Assembly: GCF_003386205.1 (NCBI RefSeq)
Contig: NZ_QRDY01000003.1
Span: 124,001 to 188,000 of the forward strand
Source of the DNA: Cohnella lupini
Lineage (GTDB): Bacteria > Bacillota > Bacilli > Paenibacillales > Paenibacillaceae
Length of the DNA: 64,000 nt
Direction of reading: 5' to 3'
Below the pieces are notes generated by a model. It had not been told where the DNA came from, searched no databases, and worked only from the letters and a program-made list of their open reading frames with translations. Position numbers and translations under genes: made by a program. This document shows, piece after piece, positions 1 to 9,215 of this stretch (the first letter of the stretch is position 1; every line of letters begins with the position of its first letter).

Positions 1-885
1 AGGGATCTTCCCGTTCGGATCGCTGAATTGGGCACGATGCATCGCTTCGAGATGTCCGGAGCGTTGACCGGGCTGCATCGGGTTCGCGCCATGACGCTGA
101 ACGACGCGCATATTTTCTGCAGGTTCGATCAGATCAAGGATGAATTTACGCGAGTCGTAAATCTTATTCGCCAAGTGTACGAAGATTTCGGAATCAAGGA
201 TTACCGATTCCGTCTTTCTTACAGGGATCCTAAGGACACGGAGAAGTATTGGCCGGACGATGAAATGTGGGAAACTTCCCAACGCATTCTTCGCGAAGTC
301 GTGGAGGAGCTGGATTTGCCGTTCTTCGAGGCGGAAGGCGAAGCCGCGTTCTACGGTCCTAAGCTGGACGTTCAAATCAAGACGGCTTTAGGCAAGGAGG
401 AAACGCTCTCGACCGTTCAACTGGACGTGCTCCTTCCGGAGCGCTTCCAACTGGAATACGTCGGGGACGACGGCAAGAAGCACCGTCCGGTCGTTATTCA
501 TCGCGGCATTATCAGCACGATGGAGCGCATGACCGCGTTCTTGCTGGAGAATTTCGCTGGGGCGTTGCCGTTGTGGTTGTCGCCTGTGCAAGCGAAGCTG
601 ATTCCGGTAAACCCGATTTACGAACCATACGTCAAGGAAGTCGAAGAGAAGCTCAAACTGGCCGGCGTAAGAGTCGAATCGGATATGCGCAACGAGAAGC
701 TCGGATATAAGATTCGCGAAGCGCAGCTGGAGAAAATTCCTTATATGCTCGTCATCGGCGAGAACGAATCGCTGAATGGCACCGTATCGGTCCGTCGCCG
801 CGGCGAAGGGGATCTTGGGGCTCAATCGGTCGAAGATTTCGTAACCCGTATTTCAGGCGAAATTTCCTCCAAGAGAATCGATTAA
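1..885 (+). CDS. thrS: Threonyl-tRNA synthetase, C-terminal part (5' end outside window)
   Basis: Charges tRNA-Thr with threonine in the cytoplasm. The reading frame is open from base 1, so the gene begins before the window; about 294 C-terminal residues are present. Visible are class II motif 2 surroundings ([18 protein letters not shown], with NDAHIFC following), the motif 3 region ([17 protein letters not shown]), and a complete anticodon-binding domain ending near ISSKRID. The product match is clear from these motifs. It ends at TAA and is followed 39 bases later by a strong hairpin terminator, so it is the last gene of its transcript. Whether a T-box leader controls it cannot be judged because the 5' side is missing. 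Confidence 0.97.
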   Translation, partial: RDLPVRIAELGTMHRFEMSGALTGLHRVRAMTLNDAHIFCRFDQIKDEFTRVVNLIRQVYEDFGIKDYRFRLSYRDPKDTEKYWPDDEMWETSQRILREVVEELDLPFFEAEGEAAFYGPKLDVQIKTALGKEETLSTVQLDVLLPERFQLEYVGDDGKKHRPVVIHRGIISTMERMTAFLLENFAGALPLWLSPVQAKLIPVNPIYEPYVKEVEEKLKLAGVRVESDMRNEKLGYKIREAQLEKIPYMLVIGENESLNGTVSVRRRGEGDLGAQSVEDFVTRISGEISSKRID

Positions 886-923
886 CATAATAGGACAACT
901 GATGACCAAAGGTTGGTTATCAA

Positions 924-965
924 AAGAAACCCATAAGCGATCTTGCTTATGGGTTTCTTCGGCAT
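924..965 (+). terminator. Intrinsic terminator of thrS
   Basis: A perfect 15-bp inverted repeat (AAGAAACCCATAAGC, a 6-base loop, then GCTTATGGGTTTCTT) lies 39 bases after the thrS stop. The right arm itself ends in a T-rich stretch. Confidence 0.85.
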
Positions 966-1127
966 TCCGAATGCTGAAACTAACTGAGTAAGTTACATAT
1001 ATGTTATGTTTTTGTGCTCCGTGATTCGGGATTATGAAGATGACAACGCTGCCATTCATCCCGTATTTTATGAAGCGCTTACTTTTTATGTTAATAATCA
1101 CAGAATGAAAAATCGGTGTCATTTATA

Positions 1128-1156
1128 TTGACATCCATATATACATCCTCTATTAT
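1128..1156 (+). promoter_or_regulatory. Sigma-A promoter ahead of the ROK/asparaginase/ABC operon
   Basis: TTGACA at 1128-1133 and TATTAT at 1151-1156 are separated by exactly 17 bases. This is the best promoter in the 400-base, AT-rich gap between thrS and the ROK regulator. A small inverted repeat AAATAT-CGCC-ATATTT (1243-1258) sits between this promoter and the start codon and could be an operator for the ROK protein. I saw no credible gene elsewhere in the gap 886-1291. Confidence 0.6.
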
Positions 1157-1291
1157 TAACATCACTGGAGTAATTAAAAAGGTTTTAGCAAAAATTAATG
1201 AATAATAGTCAGTTTTTCCTCGTAATTTTTGGTATTATGATAAAATATCGCCATATTTAATAACATGGTGAAAATAATTAGGGGAAATCCT

Positions 1292-2449
1292 ATGAAAAAA
1301 CACGATCAGGACTTTATGAAGCGTCAGAATAGGCTAACGGTTTTTGAAATTATCAAGAACCAGCCGCCCATCTCCAGGGCGTCCATCGCCAAGCAGACGG
1401 GAATGAGCGCCACGACGATCAGCCGTATCGTAGGCGAACTGACCGAGCAAGGTTATATTTTGGAATCCGAGCAAGTATCCGCCGGCTTGGGAAGGAAATC
1501 CACGCTGCTCGGGCTGATCGATGCTTCGGTGTTATCGATCGGAATCGAGCTGGATCGCCACAAAATAAGCGTTGGCGTCGTGGATCTGCAGGGGAAGGCG
1601 GTATGCAGCGAAGTCCACGGTCATTTTCCGGACGAACGCTTTGAAACGACGATGATGCGAATCGGCAAGATCGTCGGCGACTTGCTTCGGAAGGGCGGAA
1701 TAGACCCGGCAAGAGTGGTCGGTATCGGAGTAGGTCTCCCGGGCATCGTGAATAACGAAACGGGTATTGTCGTTTTCTCCGTGCAGATGGGGTGGAAGAA
1801 CGTTCGGCTAGCCGAACTATTGAAAGATTTGACCGGCTTTGAAGTGGCCGTAGACAACGAGCTCAAGGTCAAAGCGCTCGCCGAGCACCTGAAGGGCTCG
1901 GCGATCGGATCTAACCGAACGGCGCTCATAGGTTTCGGTAACGGTGTAGGTTCTTCCCTGATCATCGACGGTGAAATTTATCGGGGCGATATGAACAGCG
2001 CCGGGGAAATCGGCCATACGACGATCGATCCAAACGGCATGTTATGCGAATGCGGCAAGGCGGGTTGCTTACAAACGTACGTCAACATCAGCTCGCTGCT
2101 GTTGGAAGCAAGCAAGATCCGTCAGGTTCACACGATCGAGGAGCTGTTCGAGGCGAAGAAGGCGGGAGAACGATGGGCAGTCCATTTGGTCGATCGAGCG
2201 CTGATGTACATGTCCATTACCGTTAACAACATAGTCTGCATGTACAATCCGGATAGCGTTATCTTAAGCGGAGAGCTCGTAGATAAATTTCCGGACATAT
2301 ACGAGGAAGTCAAGGAGCTGTGCTCTACGACATTGGTCTGGGAGCCTCTTCGGGAATCTTATCGTTTTCTTCGTTCGGAGCTGAACGAGCAAGGAGTTCT
2401 CATCGGTTCCGGACTACTCGCCCAGACGCGATTTTTCACGCTAGAATAA
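1292..2449 (+). CDS. ROK-family transcriptional regulator (NagC/XylR type)
   Basis: Probable repressor of the downstream operon: an N-terminal winged helix-turn-helix (about residues 15-65, with SRASIAKQTGMSATTISRIV) is fused to a ROK sugar-kinase-like domain. The ROK zinc motif CECGKAGCLQ and the conserved GEIGHT are present, so the sugar- or ligand-binding fold looks intact. I chose ATG 1292 because AGGGGA lies 7 bases upstream; an in-frame ATG at 1265 has no ribosome site. 385 residues, normal for the family. Such proteins usually bind an operator and release it on binding a sugar or sugar derivative. Only 30 bases separate it from the asparaginase gene, which suggests co-transcription. 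The ligand is not evident from sequence. Confidence 0.88.
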   Translation: MKKHDQDFMKRQNRLTVFEIIKNQPPISRASIAKQTGMSATTISRIVGELTEQGYILESEQVSAGLGRKSTLLGLIDASVLSIGIELDRHKISVGVVDLQGKAVCSEVHGHFPDERFETTMMRIGKIVGDLLRKGGIDPARVVGIGVGLPGIVNNETGIVVFSVQMGWKNVRLAELLKDLTGFEVAVDNELKVKALAEHLKGSAIGSNRTALIGFGNGVGSSLIIDGEIYRGDMNSAGEIGHTTIDPNGMLCECGKAGCLQTYVNISSLLLEASKIRQVHTIEELFEAKKAGERWAVHLVDRALMYMSITVNNIVCMYNPDSVILSGELVDKFPDIYEEVKELCSTTLVWEPLRESYRFLRSELNEQGVLIGSGLLAQTRFFTLE

Positions 2450-2479
2450 CGCAAAACAGCCAAGATGGGGGATATCGAT

Positions 2480-3484
2480 ATGAGCTTTGTGAAATTGGTC
2501 GAAGAATATCGCGGAGGAGTGCTAGAGAACGTACATTACGGCGCGGTCAGCGTTGTCGACGAGAGAGGGAATGTCCTGTACAAGGCAGGAGATCCGGATC
2601 ATATGACCTTTTTGCGCTCCGCCGCAAAGCCGTTTCAAGCGATTCCCGCAATGAAGAGAAGGATTGACGAGGTATACGGCCTAGTATCCGAAGAAACTGC
2701 GCTGTTCGCGGCTTCCCATCGAGGCGAGTCCTACCATATCGCGGCTCTCGAATCCATTTTACGCAAAACGGGCATTTCGGAAGACACTCTTCACTGCTGC
2801 GCTACTTATCCGCTTAATGAAGACGCCAAAGCAGAGCGGCATCGGGCGAACGAGCAGAAAAGGAGAATATTCCATAATTGCTCGGGCAAGCATTCCGGTT
2901 TAATCGCTCTTAGCAGAAAAATGGGGTGGGATGAATCCACATACTACGAACCGAGTCACCCCGTACAGCAAGAGATCATCGAAACGTTGGCTTATATCGC
3001 CGAGGTCCCTAAGGAAAGCATTCCCGTCGGCATCGACGGCTGCGGACTCCCGGTACACGCGCTTCCGTTGAATAAAATCGCCCTATCGTTCGTGAAGCTC
3101 GCATGTCCCGATTTGATCGGGGACCCCGAAACGCGAGACGCCGCGGCTCGGATGGCCAAGGCGATGAACGATAATCCCGATATGATCGCCGATCGAAGCT
3201 TCGTCTGCTCTGCTTTGCTCAAGGATCCTAATCTATCCGCCAAGGGCGGGGCGAAAGGCGTATACGGCATCGGTCTTAGGAAAGAACGGATCGGAATATC
3301 TCTGAAGGTGTCCGATGGTTCCGAACAGGTATGGCCGAGTATTATCGCATCGATATTGGAACGAATCGGTTACGACAATAACGACACGATCAAGCGCTTA
3401 TACGATCTCGTGCCGAATACAATCGCGAACGACGGCGGGACGATCGTCGGAGAAAGAAAAGCGGTCTTTTCCTTGCAAGCGTGA
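2480..3484 (+). CDS. L-asparaginase, class 3 (asparaginase II / ReAV type)
   Basis: Predicted to hydrolyse L-asparagine or a related beta-amide to aspartate and ammonia in the cytoplasm (no signal peptide). It carries the motifs of the Rhizobium etli ReAV-type family: RSAAKP with Ser47/Lys50, SHRGE with Ser79, HNCSGKHSG with Cys134/Lys137 and GIDGCGLP with Asp186/Cys188. These keep the spacing of the known active-site and zinc-binding residues with an offset of one. ATG 2480 is preferred to 2465 because GGGGAT precedes it at good distance. 334 residues, usual length. Lying between a ROK repressor and a peptide importer, it may act on asparagine released from imported peptides or on N-substituted asparagine; the latter is inference. 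Confidence 0.87.
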   Translation: MSFVKLVEEYRGGVLENVHYGAVSVVDERGNVLYKAGDPDHMTFLRSAAKPFQAIPAMKRRIDEVYGLVSEETALFAASHRGESYHIAALESILRKTGISEDTLHCCATYPLNEDAKAERHRANEQKRRIFHNCSGKHSGLIALSRKMGWDESTYYEPSHPVQQEIIETLAYIAEVPKESIPVGIDGCGLPVHALPLNKIALSFVKLACPDLIGDPETRDAAARMAKAMNDNPDMIADRSFVCSALLKDPNLSAKGGAKGVYGIGLRKERIGISLKVSDGSEQVWPSIIASILERIGYDNNDTIKRLYDLVPNTIANDGGTIVGERKAVFSLQA

Positions 3485-3573
3485 ACTCGAGAATAGGCTT
3501 CTGCCTGGGATAACTTTATGCGGGCGAGAAGAGATTCTAATAAATATCTACAACATGAGGAGTGGGTAAAAAG

Positions 3574-5199
3574 ATGAAGTTCAAAGGGAAATCTTGGTCT
3601 ATGCTATCGTTGCTTATCGTTATGGCAATCGTGGCTTCCGCCTGCAGTTCAAACAACAATAACGCTGCCGGCAGCGAAAATGGCAGTTCGCCGTCCTCAT
3701 CCGCGTCCGCGCCTTCGGAAAGCGGCGCAGCGCCGTCGAAGAACGGCAATAACCCCGTAATTGCAGTCAACGCCAATTTTATTACTTTAGATCCGCACAA
3801 TACGAGCGACACGCTGTCCATCACGGGCGCAAGAACGATGTACGAAGGCTTGATGGGCTTCGACGACAACATGCAAGTCGTTCCCGTTCTTGCAGAGAGC
3901 TACGAAATCAGCGAAGACGGGCTTGTATACACTTTTAAGTTAAAACAAAACATTAAATTCCACGATGGCACCGACTTTAACTCCGAAGCCGTCAAAGTCA
4001 ACATAGAACGTATTCTCGACGAGAAAAACAACTTGAGATTCCGCAAGAGCTTCGCGAAAGTCTCGAAAATCGAAACGCCGGATGCCGCAACGGTCGTCTT
4101 TACGCTTAGCGAACCGTACAACGCGTTCTTGAACAAGCTTGCGATGGGCCTTATGATCAGCCCGGCTGCATTGACCGAGTTCGGAACCGATATTTCCAAG
4201 CACCCTTCCGGAACAGGTCCGTTCAAGTTCAAGGAATGGGTAGAAGGCGATCGTCTGGTGGTCGAGAAAAACCCCGACTACTGGCAGCAAGGACTTCCTA
4301 AAGTAGACAGCGTAACGTTTAAGCCTGTTCCGGAGAACGGATCGCGGATCGCGATGCTTAAAACGGGCGAAGCGGACTTTATCTATCCGATGCCGACGGA
4401 GCAAGTGGCCGAAGTAGAAGGAGACGGCAATATCGTCGTCGACAAAATCGATTCCACAATCGTTCGTTATATTACGCTTAATACGATGAAGAAGCCTTAC
4501 GACGATTTGAAGGTTCGTCAAGCCATTAACTACGCAATCGATAAAGACGCTTACCTGAAGGTCGTCAAATCAGGACTAGGCGCGAAGCTTGATTCAACTA
4601 TGTCCTCCAAAACTCAGTTCTACTCTCAGCAGCCGGCTTACGATTACGATGTTGAGAAAGCTAAGCAATTGCTTTCAGAGGCCGGTTATCCGGATGGATT
4701 CGATGCCGAAATCTGGGGCGAGAACGACTCGGAATCCGTAAAAGGCATGCAGTTCATCAAGCAACAGTTGGAGTTAGTCGGCATTAAGCTGGAAGTGAAG
4801 TCGATGGAAGGCGCTACGCTGTCCGATCAGATCAACACGCCGGCAACTCCGGCGGACGCGAAAATCCAAATGTGGTTCGTGAGCTGGTCCCCGTCCTCCA
4901 ATGACGCGGACGGCGCTACGAGAGGGTTGTTCAGCAGCACGATGTTCCCTCCGGCGGGCTCCAATACGGCATATTACAAAAACGACAACGTAGATAAATG
5001 GATCGAAGACGCCAATAAAGCGACGGATCCGGAAACGGCGAAAACGATATTCGCGGATATCCAAAAACAAATATGGGCGGATGCTCCTTGGGCATTCCTC
5101 GGAGTCGACCAAGTCATCTCCGGTAAACGTAACAATATCGAAGGCGTGACCGTGCTTCCGGACGGTTCGATCAACATCTTAAAAGCGGAAGTCAAGTAA
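3574..5199 (+). CDS. ABC transporter substrate-binding lipoprotein (family 5, oligopeptide type)
   Basis: Extracellular lipid-anchored receptor of the importer encoded just downstream. It begins with a basic stretch, a hydrophobic segment and a lipobox ending ASAC (Cys about residue 24), then a Ser/Asn/Gly-rich linker before the SBP_bac_5 fold (ITLDPHNTSDTLS, HPSGTGPFKFKEW, VRQAINYAIDK). ATG 3574 follows AGGAG by about 11 bases; the upstream GTG 3562 is unlikely. 541 residues. The family binds di- and oligopeptides, nickel, glutathione or opines, so ligand identity is open; neighbours (asparaginase, aminopeptidase) favour a peptide-like substrate. A hairpin after the stop may keep its mRNA more abundant than that of the permeases. 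Confidence 0.9.
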   Translation: MKFKGKSWSMLSLLIVMAIVASACSSNNNNAAGSENGSSPSSSASAPSESGAAPSKNGNNPVIAVNANFITLDPHNTSDTLSITGARTMYEGLMGFDDNMQVVPVLAESYEISEDGLVYTFKLKQNIKFHDGTDFNSEAVKVNIERILDEKNNLRFRKSFAKVSKIETPDAATVVFTLSEPYNAFLNKLAMGLMISPAALTEFGTDISKHPSGTGPFKFKEWVEGDRLVVEKNPDYWQQGLPKVDSVTFKPVPENGSRIAMLKTGEADFIYPMPTEQVAEVEGDGNIVVDKIDSTIVRYITLNTMKKPYDDLKVRQAINYAIDKDAYLKVVKSGLGAKLDSTMSSKTQFYSQQPAYDYDVEKAKQLLSEAGYPDGFDAEIWGENDSESVKGMQFIKQQLELVGIKLEVKSMEGATLSDQINTPATPADAKIQMWFVSWSPSSNDADGATRGLFSSTMFPPAGSNTAYYKNDNVDKWIEDANKATDPETAKTIFADIQKQIWADAPWAFLGVDQVISGKRNNIEGVTVLPDGSINILKAEVK

Positions 5200-5242
5200 A
5201 CACATACAGCATGGATTCACGCAGCGAAAACAAGGGCTAGAT

Positions 5243-5286
5243 AAGAGAGGGGCTGCTTCCGGGATTGTCTGGAAACGGCCTCTCTT
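5243..5286 (+). terminator. Intercistronic hairpin after the binding-protein gene
   Basis: AAGAGAGG (5243-5250) pairs with CCTCTCTT (5279-5286), with possible inner pairing and no long T-run. Such hairpins between a binding-protein gene and its permease genes commonly stabilise the upstream mRNA or partly terminate transcription. Confidence 0.5.
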
Positions 5287-5316
5287 CCCATTTGGAAGCG
5301 AAGGAGGTATACGCGT

Positions 5317-6243
5317 TTGGGAAGATACGCACTGCAAAGGCTAATCGGAATCGTTCCGCTGCTGTTCATCGTATCGGTATTGGTATTCATGTTCATTCAT
5401 TTGATTCCCGGAGACCCGGCGCGACTTATCGCGGGTAAGGAAGCGACGCTTGAAGAGATTAACCAGACCCGGGTACTTTTGGGCTTGGATCAGCCATTAT
5501 GGAAGCAATACCTTAGCTACATGAAAGACATGTTTCAAGGTGATCTTGGCAATTCCATTAGATCGGGCTTGCCCGTTACCGAGATGATGAAGAGCAGATT
5601 CTTGCCAACGCTATGGCTCACTTTGTTGAGCATGGCTTGGGCGGTCGTTATCGGAGTCGTTATCGGAATCGTTTCGGCGGTGAAAAGAAATAAATGGCCG
5701 GACTATGCCGGCATGCTTATCGCGATCTCAGGAATTTCCATCCCCGGCTTTTGGCTCGGGCTTGTGCTCATACAAATTTTTTCCGTTCAATTAGGTTGGT
5801 TCCCGACGGGGGGAATCGATAGCTGGAAAAGCTACGTGCTTCCGTCCCTGACGCTCGGAGCCGGCATTATGTCGATGATCGCGAGGTTTTCCAGGTCCTC
5901 CATGCTGGAGACGATGCGGGAGGACTACATTCGTACGGCTAGAGCGAAAGGTTTGATGGAGTTTGTCGTTGTGGGCCGGCATGCCCTGCGCAATTCCCTT
6001 ATTCAAGTCGTGACGATCGCCGGGCTCCAATTCGGCTTTCTGCTTGGCGGCTCGGTTATGGTCGAGACGGTGTTCAGCATACCCGGATTAGGCAGAATGC
6101 TGGTCGATTCGATTTCGTTCCGCGATTACACGGTCATTCAAGCGGAGCTGCTGTTGTTTGCCGCCGAATTCATTTTGATCAACCTTGTCGTTGATTTGTT
6201 ATACGGAGTGCTGAATCCGAAGATCAGATACGCGGACAACTAG
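5317..6243 (+). CDS. ABC transporter permease (DppB/GsiC family)
   Basis: First membrane subunit of the peptide-type importer. The TTG start is fixed by AAGGAGG about 10 bases upstream. About six membrane segments are visible, the first at residues 9-30. The EAA loop, which docks to the ATPases, is recognisable as [19 protein letters not shown]. 308 residues, typical. The next gene begins 18 bases after the stop, in the canonical order binding protein, permease B, permease C, ATPase D, ATPase F. Confidence 0.93.
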   Translation: MGRYALQRLIGIVPLLFIVSVLVFMFIHLIPGDPARLIAGKEATLEEINQTRVLLGLDQPLWKQYLSYMKDMFQGDLGNSIRSGLPVTEMMKSRFLPTLWLTLLSMAWAVVIGVVIGIVSAVKRNKWPDYAGMLIAISGISIPGFWLGLVLIQIFSVQLGWFPTGGIDSWKSYVLPSLTLGAGIMSMIARFSRSSMLETMREDYIRTARAKGLMEFVVVGRHALRNSLIQVVTIAGLQFGFLLGGSVMVETVFSIPGLGRMLVDSISFRDYTVIQAELLLFAAEFILINLVVDLLYGVLNPKIRYADN

Positions 6244-6261
6244 AGGAGAGGGGGATTTAAG

Positions 6262-7176
6262 ATGAATGATCATTCGACGGTTATGGGATCCGGCGCGCCG
6301 GGCGGACGAGAGCAAGCAGTCGTCCCGGACAAGCCGAAAAATCCGTTCGGACAGTTTCTTCGCAAATTCAGCAAGCAAAAGCTGTCTTTGATTGCCGGTA
6401 TATTTATCGTAATGCTTTTTCTGGTCGCTATTTTCGCGCCTTTTCTGACGCCCTACAATCCGGATACGCCGAATTACGATAAAATGATGGCCGGTCCGTC
6501 GGCCGACCACTGGGCCGGAACGGACGAATACGGCCGGGATATTCTGAGTCGCCTGATCGTCGGGGCCAGGCTTTCTCTGGCCGTAAGTCTTAGTTCGGTG
6601 TTTATAGCCGCGGTTATAGGAACTATTCTCGGATTGTTAAGCGGGTTTTACGGAAAATGGCTGGACCGTTTGATTATGAGAGGCAGCGACGTGCTGTTTT
6701 CTTTTCCGGATATTTTGCTCGCGATCGGTATCGTGGCCATTCTCGGGCCTGGATTGTTGAACGTAGTCATCGCGGTAGCCGTGTTCGGCATCCCTTCGTT
6801 CGCTCGGATGATCCGAAGCGTCACGCTATCCGTAAAGGAGACGTTGTTCGTAGAGGCCGCTCGGTCGATCGGAGCTAAAGACAGCCGCATTATCTGGCGC
6901 CACATCTTTCCCGAGACGGTGCCGAGCGTAATCGTCAATCTGACGATGAAGATAGGAACGGCGATATTGGCGGCCTCCTCCTTGAGCTTCCTCGGAATGG
7001 GAGCCAAGCCGACGGAGCCGGATTGGGGCGCGATGCTGAGCATGGGGCGCGACTATCTTAGCATAGCTCCGCATGTCGTCTATTTTCCCGGCGTGGCTAT
7101 CTTTCTGACCGTGCTTGCGTTTAACCTGCTTGGGGACGGACTGCGAGACGCTCTTGATCCCAAAATGAAAAATTAA
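6262..7176 (+). CDS. ABC transporter permease (DppC/GsiD family)
   Basis: Second membrane subunit, pairing with the upstream permease. The N-terminal cytoplasmic stretch is followed by a membrane segment (LSLIAGIFIVMLFLVAIFAP) and the family signature HWAGTDEYGRDILSRLI. The EAA loop reads EAARSIGAKDSRIIWRHI, and the C-terminus DGLRDALDPKMKN is typical of DppC proteins. 304 residues. ATG with AGGAGAGGGGG upstream. Only 14 bases to the ATPase gene, so clearly one transcript. Confidence 0.93.
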   Translation: MNDHSTVMGSGAPGGREQAVVPDKPKNPFGQFLRKFSKQKLSLIAGIFIVMLFLVAIFAPFLTPYNPDTPNYDKMMAGPSADHWAGTDEYGRDILSRLIVGARLSLAVSLSSVFIAAVIGTILGLLSGFYGKWLDRLIMRGSDVLFSFPDILLAIGIVAILGPGLLNVVIAVAVFGIPSFARMIRSVTLSVKETLFVEAARSIGAKDSRIIWRHIFPETVPSVIVNLTMKIGTAILAASSLSFLGMGAKPTEPDWGAMLSMGRDYLSIAPHVVYFPGVAIFLTVLAFNLLGDGLRDALDPKMKN

Positions 7177-7190
7177 GGGGGGGATAGGCC

Positions 7191-8213
7191 GTGACGGCGA
7201 ACAAATTGCTCGAGGTAGACGGACTAAAAACGGAGTTCAAACGGGACGGCGGCAGCATCACCGCCGTCGACGGAGTGAACTTTCATATTAATAAAGGCGA
7301 AGTACTCGGCTTGGTCGGAGAGTCGGGCTGCGGTAAAAGCGTGACTTCCTTATCGATCATGAGGCTGTTGAAGGATACGCCGGGCAAAATCTCCGGCGGA
7401 GCGGTACGCTTCGAAGGATCCGATCTGACCAAGTTGAAGGAAAGCGACATGCGCCGCATTAGGGGCAAAGATATGGCTATGATTTTTCAGGAGCCTATGA
7501 CGTCGCTTAATCCGGTTCTGCGGATCGGCAAGCAGCTTGAAGAGCCTATTCGGCTTCATCTCGGATATAATCGCAAAAAAGCGAGAGAGCATGCGATTCA
7601 AACTTTAAAGCTAGTCGGAATTCCTAGAGCCGAGGAGCTGGTCGACGATTATCCGCATCAGTTATCCGGCGGAATGAGACAACGCGTTATGATCGCGATG
7701 GCGATGTCCTGTCATCCTAAGCTCATTATCGCCGACGAACCGACGACGGCTCTTGATGTTACCATTCAAGCGCAAATTCTCGATTTGATGAGACGTTTAA
7801 AGGAAGAAAAGGACATGGGTATGCTGCTGATTACCCATGATCTCGGCGTCGTGGCGGAGATGTGCGACAGAGTCGTCGTCATGTATGCCGGGCGCGTGGT
7901 GGAAGAAGCATCCGTGAAGGATTTGTTCGAGCAACCTCAGCACCCGTACACGAAGGGGCTGATTCGATCGGTTCCCAAGCTGCGGCAAAACGTAAGGAGG
8001 CTGGAATCGATTTCGGGAAACGTTCCCGATCTGTCCAGAATGCCTGCAGGCTGTAAGTTCGCGCCGCGTTGTCCGTTCGTCATGGAGAAATGCCTTTCGG
8101 CTGAGCCTGACCTTGTTGCGGTCGAAGGTCGAACGGACAGGAAAAGCCGGTGCTGGTTAACGCAGATCGATGAACGGGGAGGGGAAACGGTACATGAATA
8201 CTCCGCTGATTGA
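7191..8213 (+). CDS. ABC transporter ATP-binding protein (DppD/OppD family)
   Basis: One of two ATPases driving the importer on the cytoplasmic face. Walker A is [10 protein letters not shown], the signature is [15 protein letters not shown], and Walker B is [14 protein letters not shown]. The C-terminal oligopeptide-transporter extension with the Cys cluster ([14 protein letters not shown]) is intact; in some relatives that cluster holds an iron-sulfur centre. GTG start with a GGGGGGAT ribosome site. 340 residues. Its 3' end overlaps the next ATPase gene by 20 bases, indicating translational coupling. Confidence 0.94.
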   Translation: MTANKLLEVDGLKTEFKRDGGSITAVDGVNFHINKGEVLGLVGESGCGKSVTSLSIMRLLKDTPGKISGGAVRFEGSDLTKLKESDMRRIRGKDMAMIFQEPMTSLNPVLRIGKQLEEPIRLHLGYNRKKAREHAIQTLKLVGIPRAEELVDDYPHQLSGGMRQRVMIAMAMSCHPKLIIADEPTTALDVTIQAQILDLMRRLKEEKDMGMLLITHDLGVVAEMCDRVVVMYAGRVVEEASVKDLFEQPQHPYTKGLIRSVPKLRQNVRRLESISGNVPDLSRMPAGCKFAPRCPFVMEKCLSAEPDLVAVEGRTDRKSRCWLTQIDERGGETVHEYSAD

Positions 8214-9195
8214 AGTTAAGGGCTTGCACAAGTCCTTCGTCGTTAAAAAAGGGTTTCTAGGCGAGAGCAAATACGTTCGCGCCGTAGATGGCATTTCGTT
8301 CGCCATCCGTAAAGGAGAAACCTTTAGTCTAGTTGGGGAAAGCGGCTGCGGAAAATCGACGACGGGACGTCTGGTTACCCGCCTTCTGAAGCCGAACGAA
8401 GGCGAGGTATGGTTTAACGGCCAGAACATCAGCGCGTACAACGACAATCAAATGCGCCCCGTTCGCAAGGAAATGCAGATGGTCTTTCAAGATCCGTATG
8501 CATCGCTTAATCCTCGAATGAAGGTTAAGGACATCGTATCCGAGCCGCTGCTCATCCATACGAAGATGAGCTCTCGCGAAAGGGATAAATTCGCGACCGA
8601 GTTACTGGAAGTGGTGGGCTTAAGCAGTTACCATGCGGAGCGGCATGCCCATGAATTCAGCGGAGGACAGCGGCAGCGGATCGGAATTGCCAGGGCGTTG
8701 TCGGTTCGTCCTAGTCTAATCGTGGCGGATGAGCCCGTGTCCGCGCTGGACGTATCGATTCAGTCACAAGTGCTGAATTTGCTGCAGGATCTTCAAGAGG
8801 AATACGGGCTGACTTATCTTTTTATCTCCCATGACCTGAGCGTCGTCGAGCATATTAGCGACCGGATAGGAGTTATGTACTTGGGGGCTCTCGTGGAAAC
8901 GGCGGGCAAGGACGCTTTGTACGACCGACCGCTACATCCTTATACCCAAGCATTGCTATCATCCGTTCCCGTTGCCGATCCCAGCCAGAAGAAGGAGCGC
9001 ATTATACTGAAGGGGGATATTCCAAGTCCGGTGAACCCGCCATCCGGCTGCCGGTTCCATACCCGCTGTCCTTCCTGTATGGACATTTGCAAGCAGATTC
9101 AACCTGTATTCCAAGAAGTCGAGCCTGATCATAGGGTAGCGTGCCATCTATACGACGAAACGATAATGGGCAAGGACGGAGTTCATATAAACTAA
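8194..9195 (+). CDS. ABC transporter ATP-binding protein (DppF/OppF family)
   Basis: Second ATPase of the importer. Walker [13 protein letters not shown], signature [15 protein letters not shown], Walker [15 protein letters not shown], and the C-terminal OppF-type extension with [17 protein letters not shown] 8194 is chosen because GGGGAGGGG precedes it; the in-frame ATG 8170 lies before this ribosome site. 333 residues. The start lies inside the DppD-like gene, and 20 bases separate its stop from the aminopeptidase start. Confidence 0.94.
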   Translation: MNTPLIEVKGLHKSFVVKKGFLGESKYVRAVDGISFAIRKGETFSLVGESGCGKSTTGRLVTRLLKPNEGEVWFNGQNISAYNDNQMRPVRKEMQMVFQDPYASLNPRMKVKDIVSEPLLIHTKMSSRERDKFATELLEVVGLSSYHAERHAHEFSGGQRQRIGIARALSVRPSLIVADEPVSALDVSIQSQVLNLLQDLQEEYGLTYLFISHDLSVVEHISDRIGVMYLGALVETAGKDALYDRPLHPYTQALLSSVPVADPSQKKERIILKGDIPSPVNPPSGCRFHTRCPSCMDICKQIQPVFQEVEPDHRVACHLYDETIMGKDGVHIN

Positions 9196-9215
9196 CGGTA
9201 GAAGAAGGGGCCATC

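Noticed and set aside
853-1122. Minus-strand open frame of 89 codons behind thrS
   Set aside because: It covers the thrS terminator, has no ribosome site and shows no recognisable protein features.
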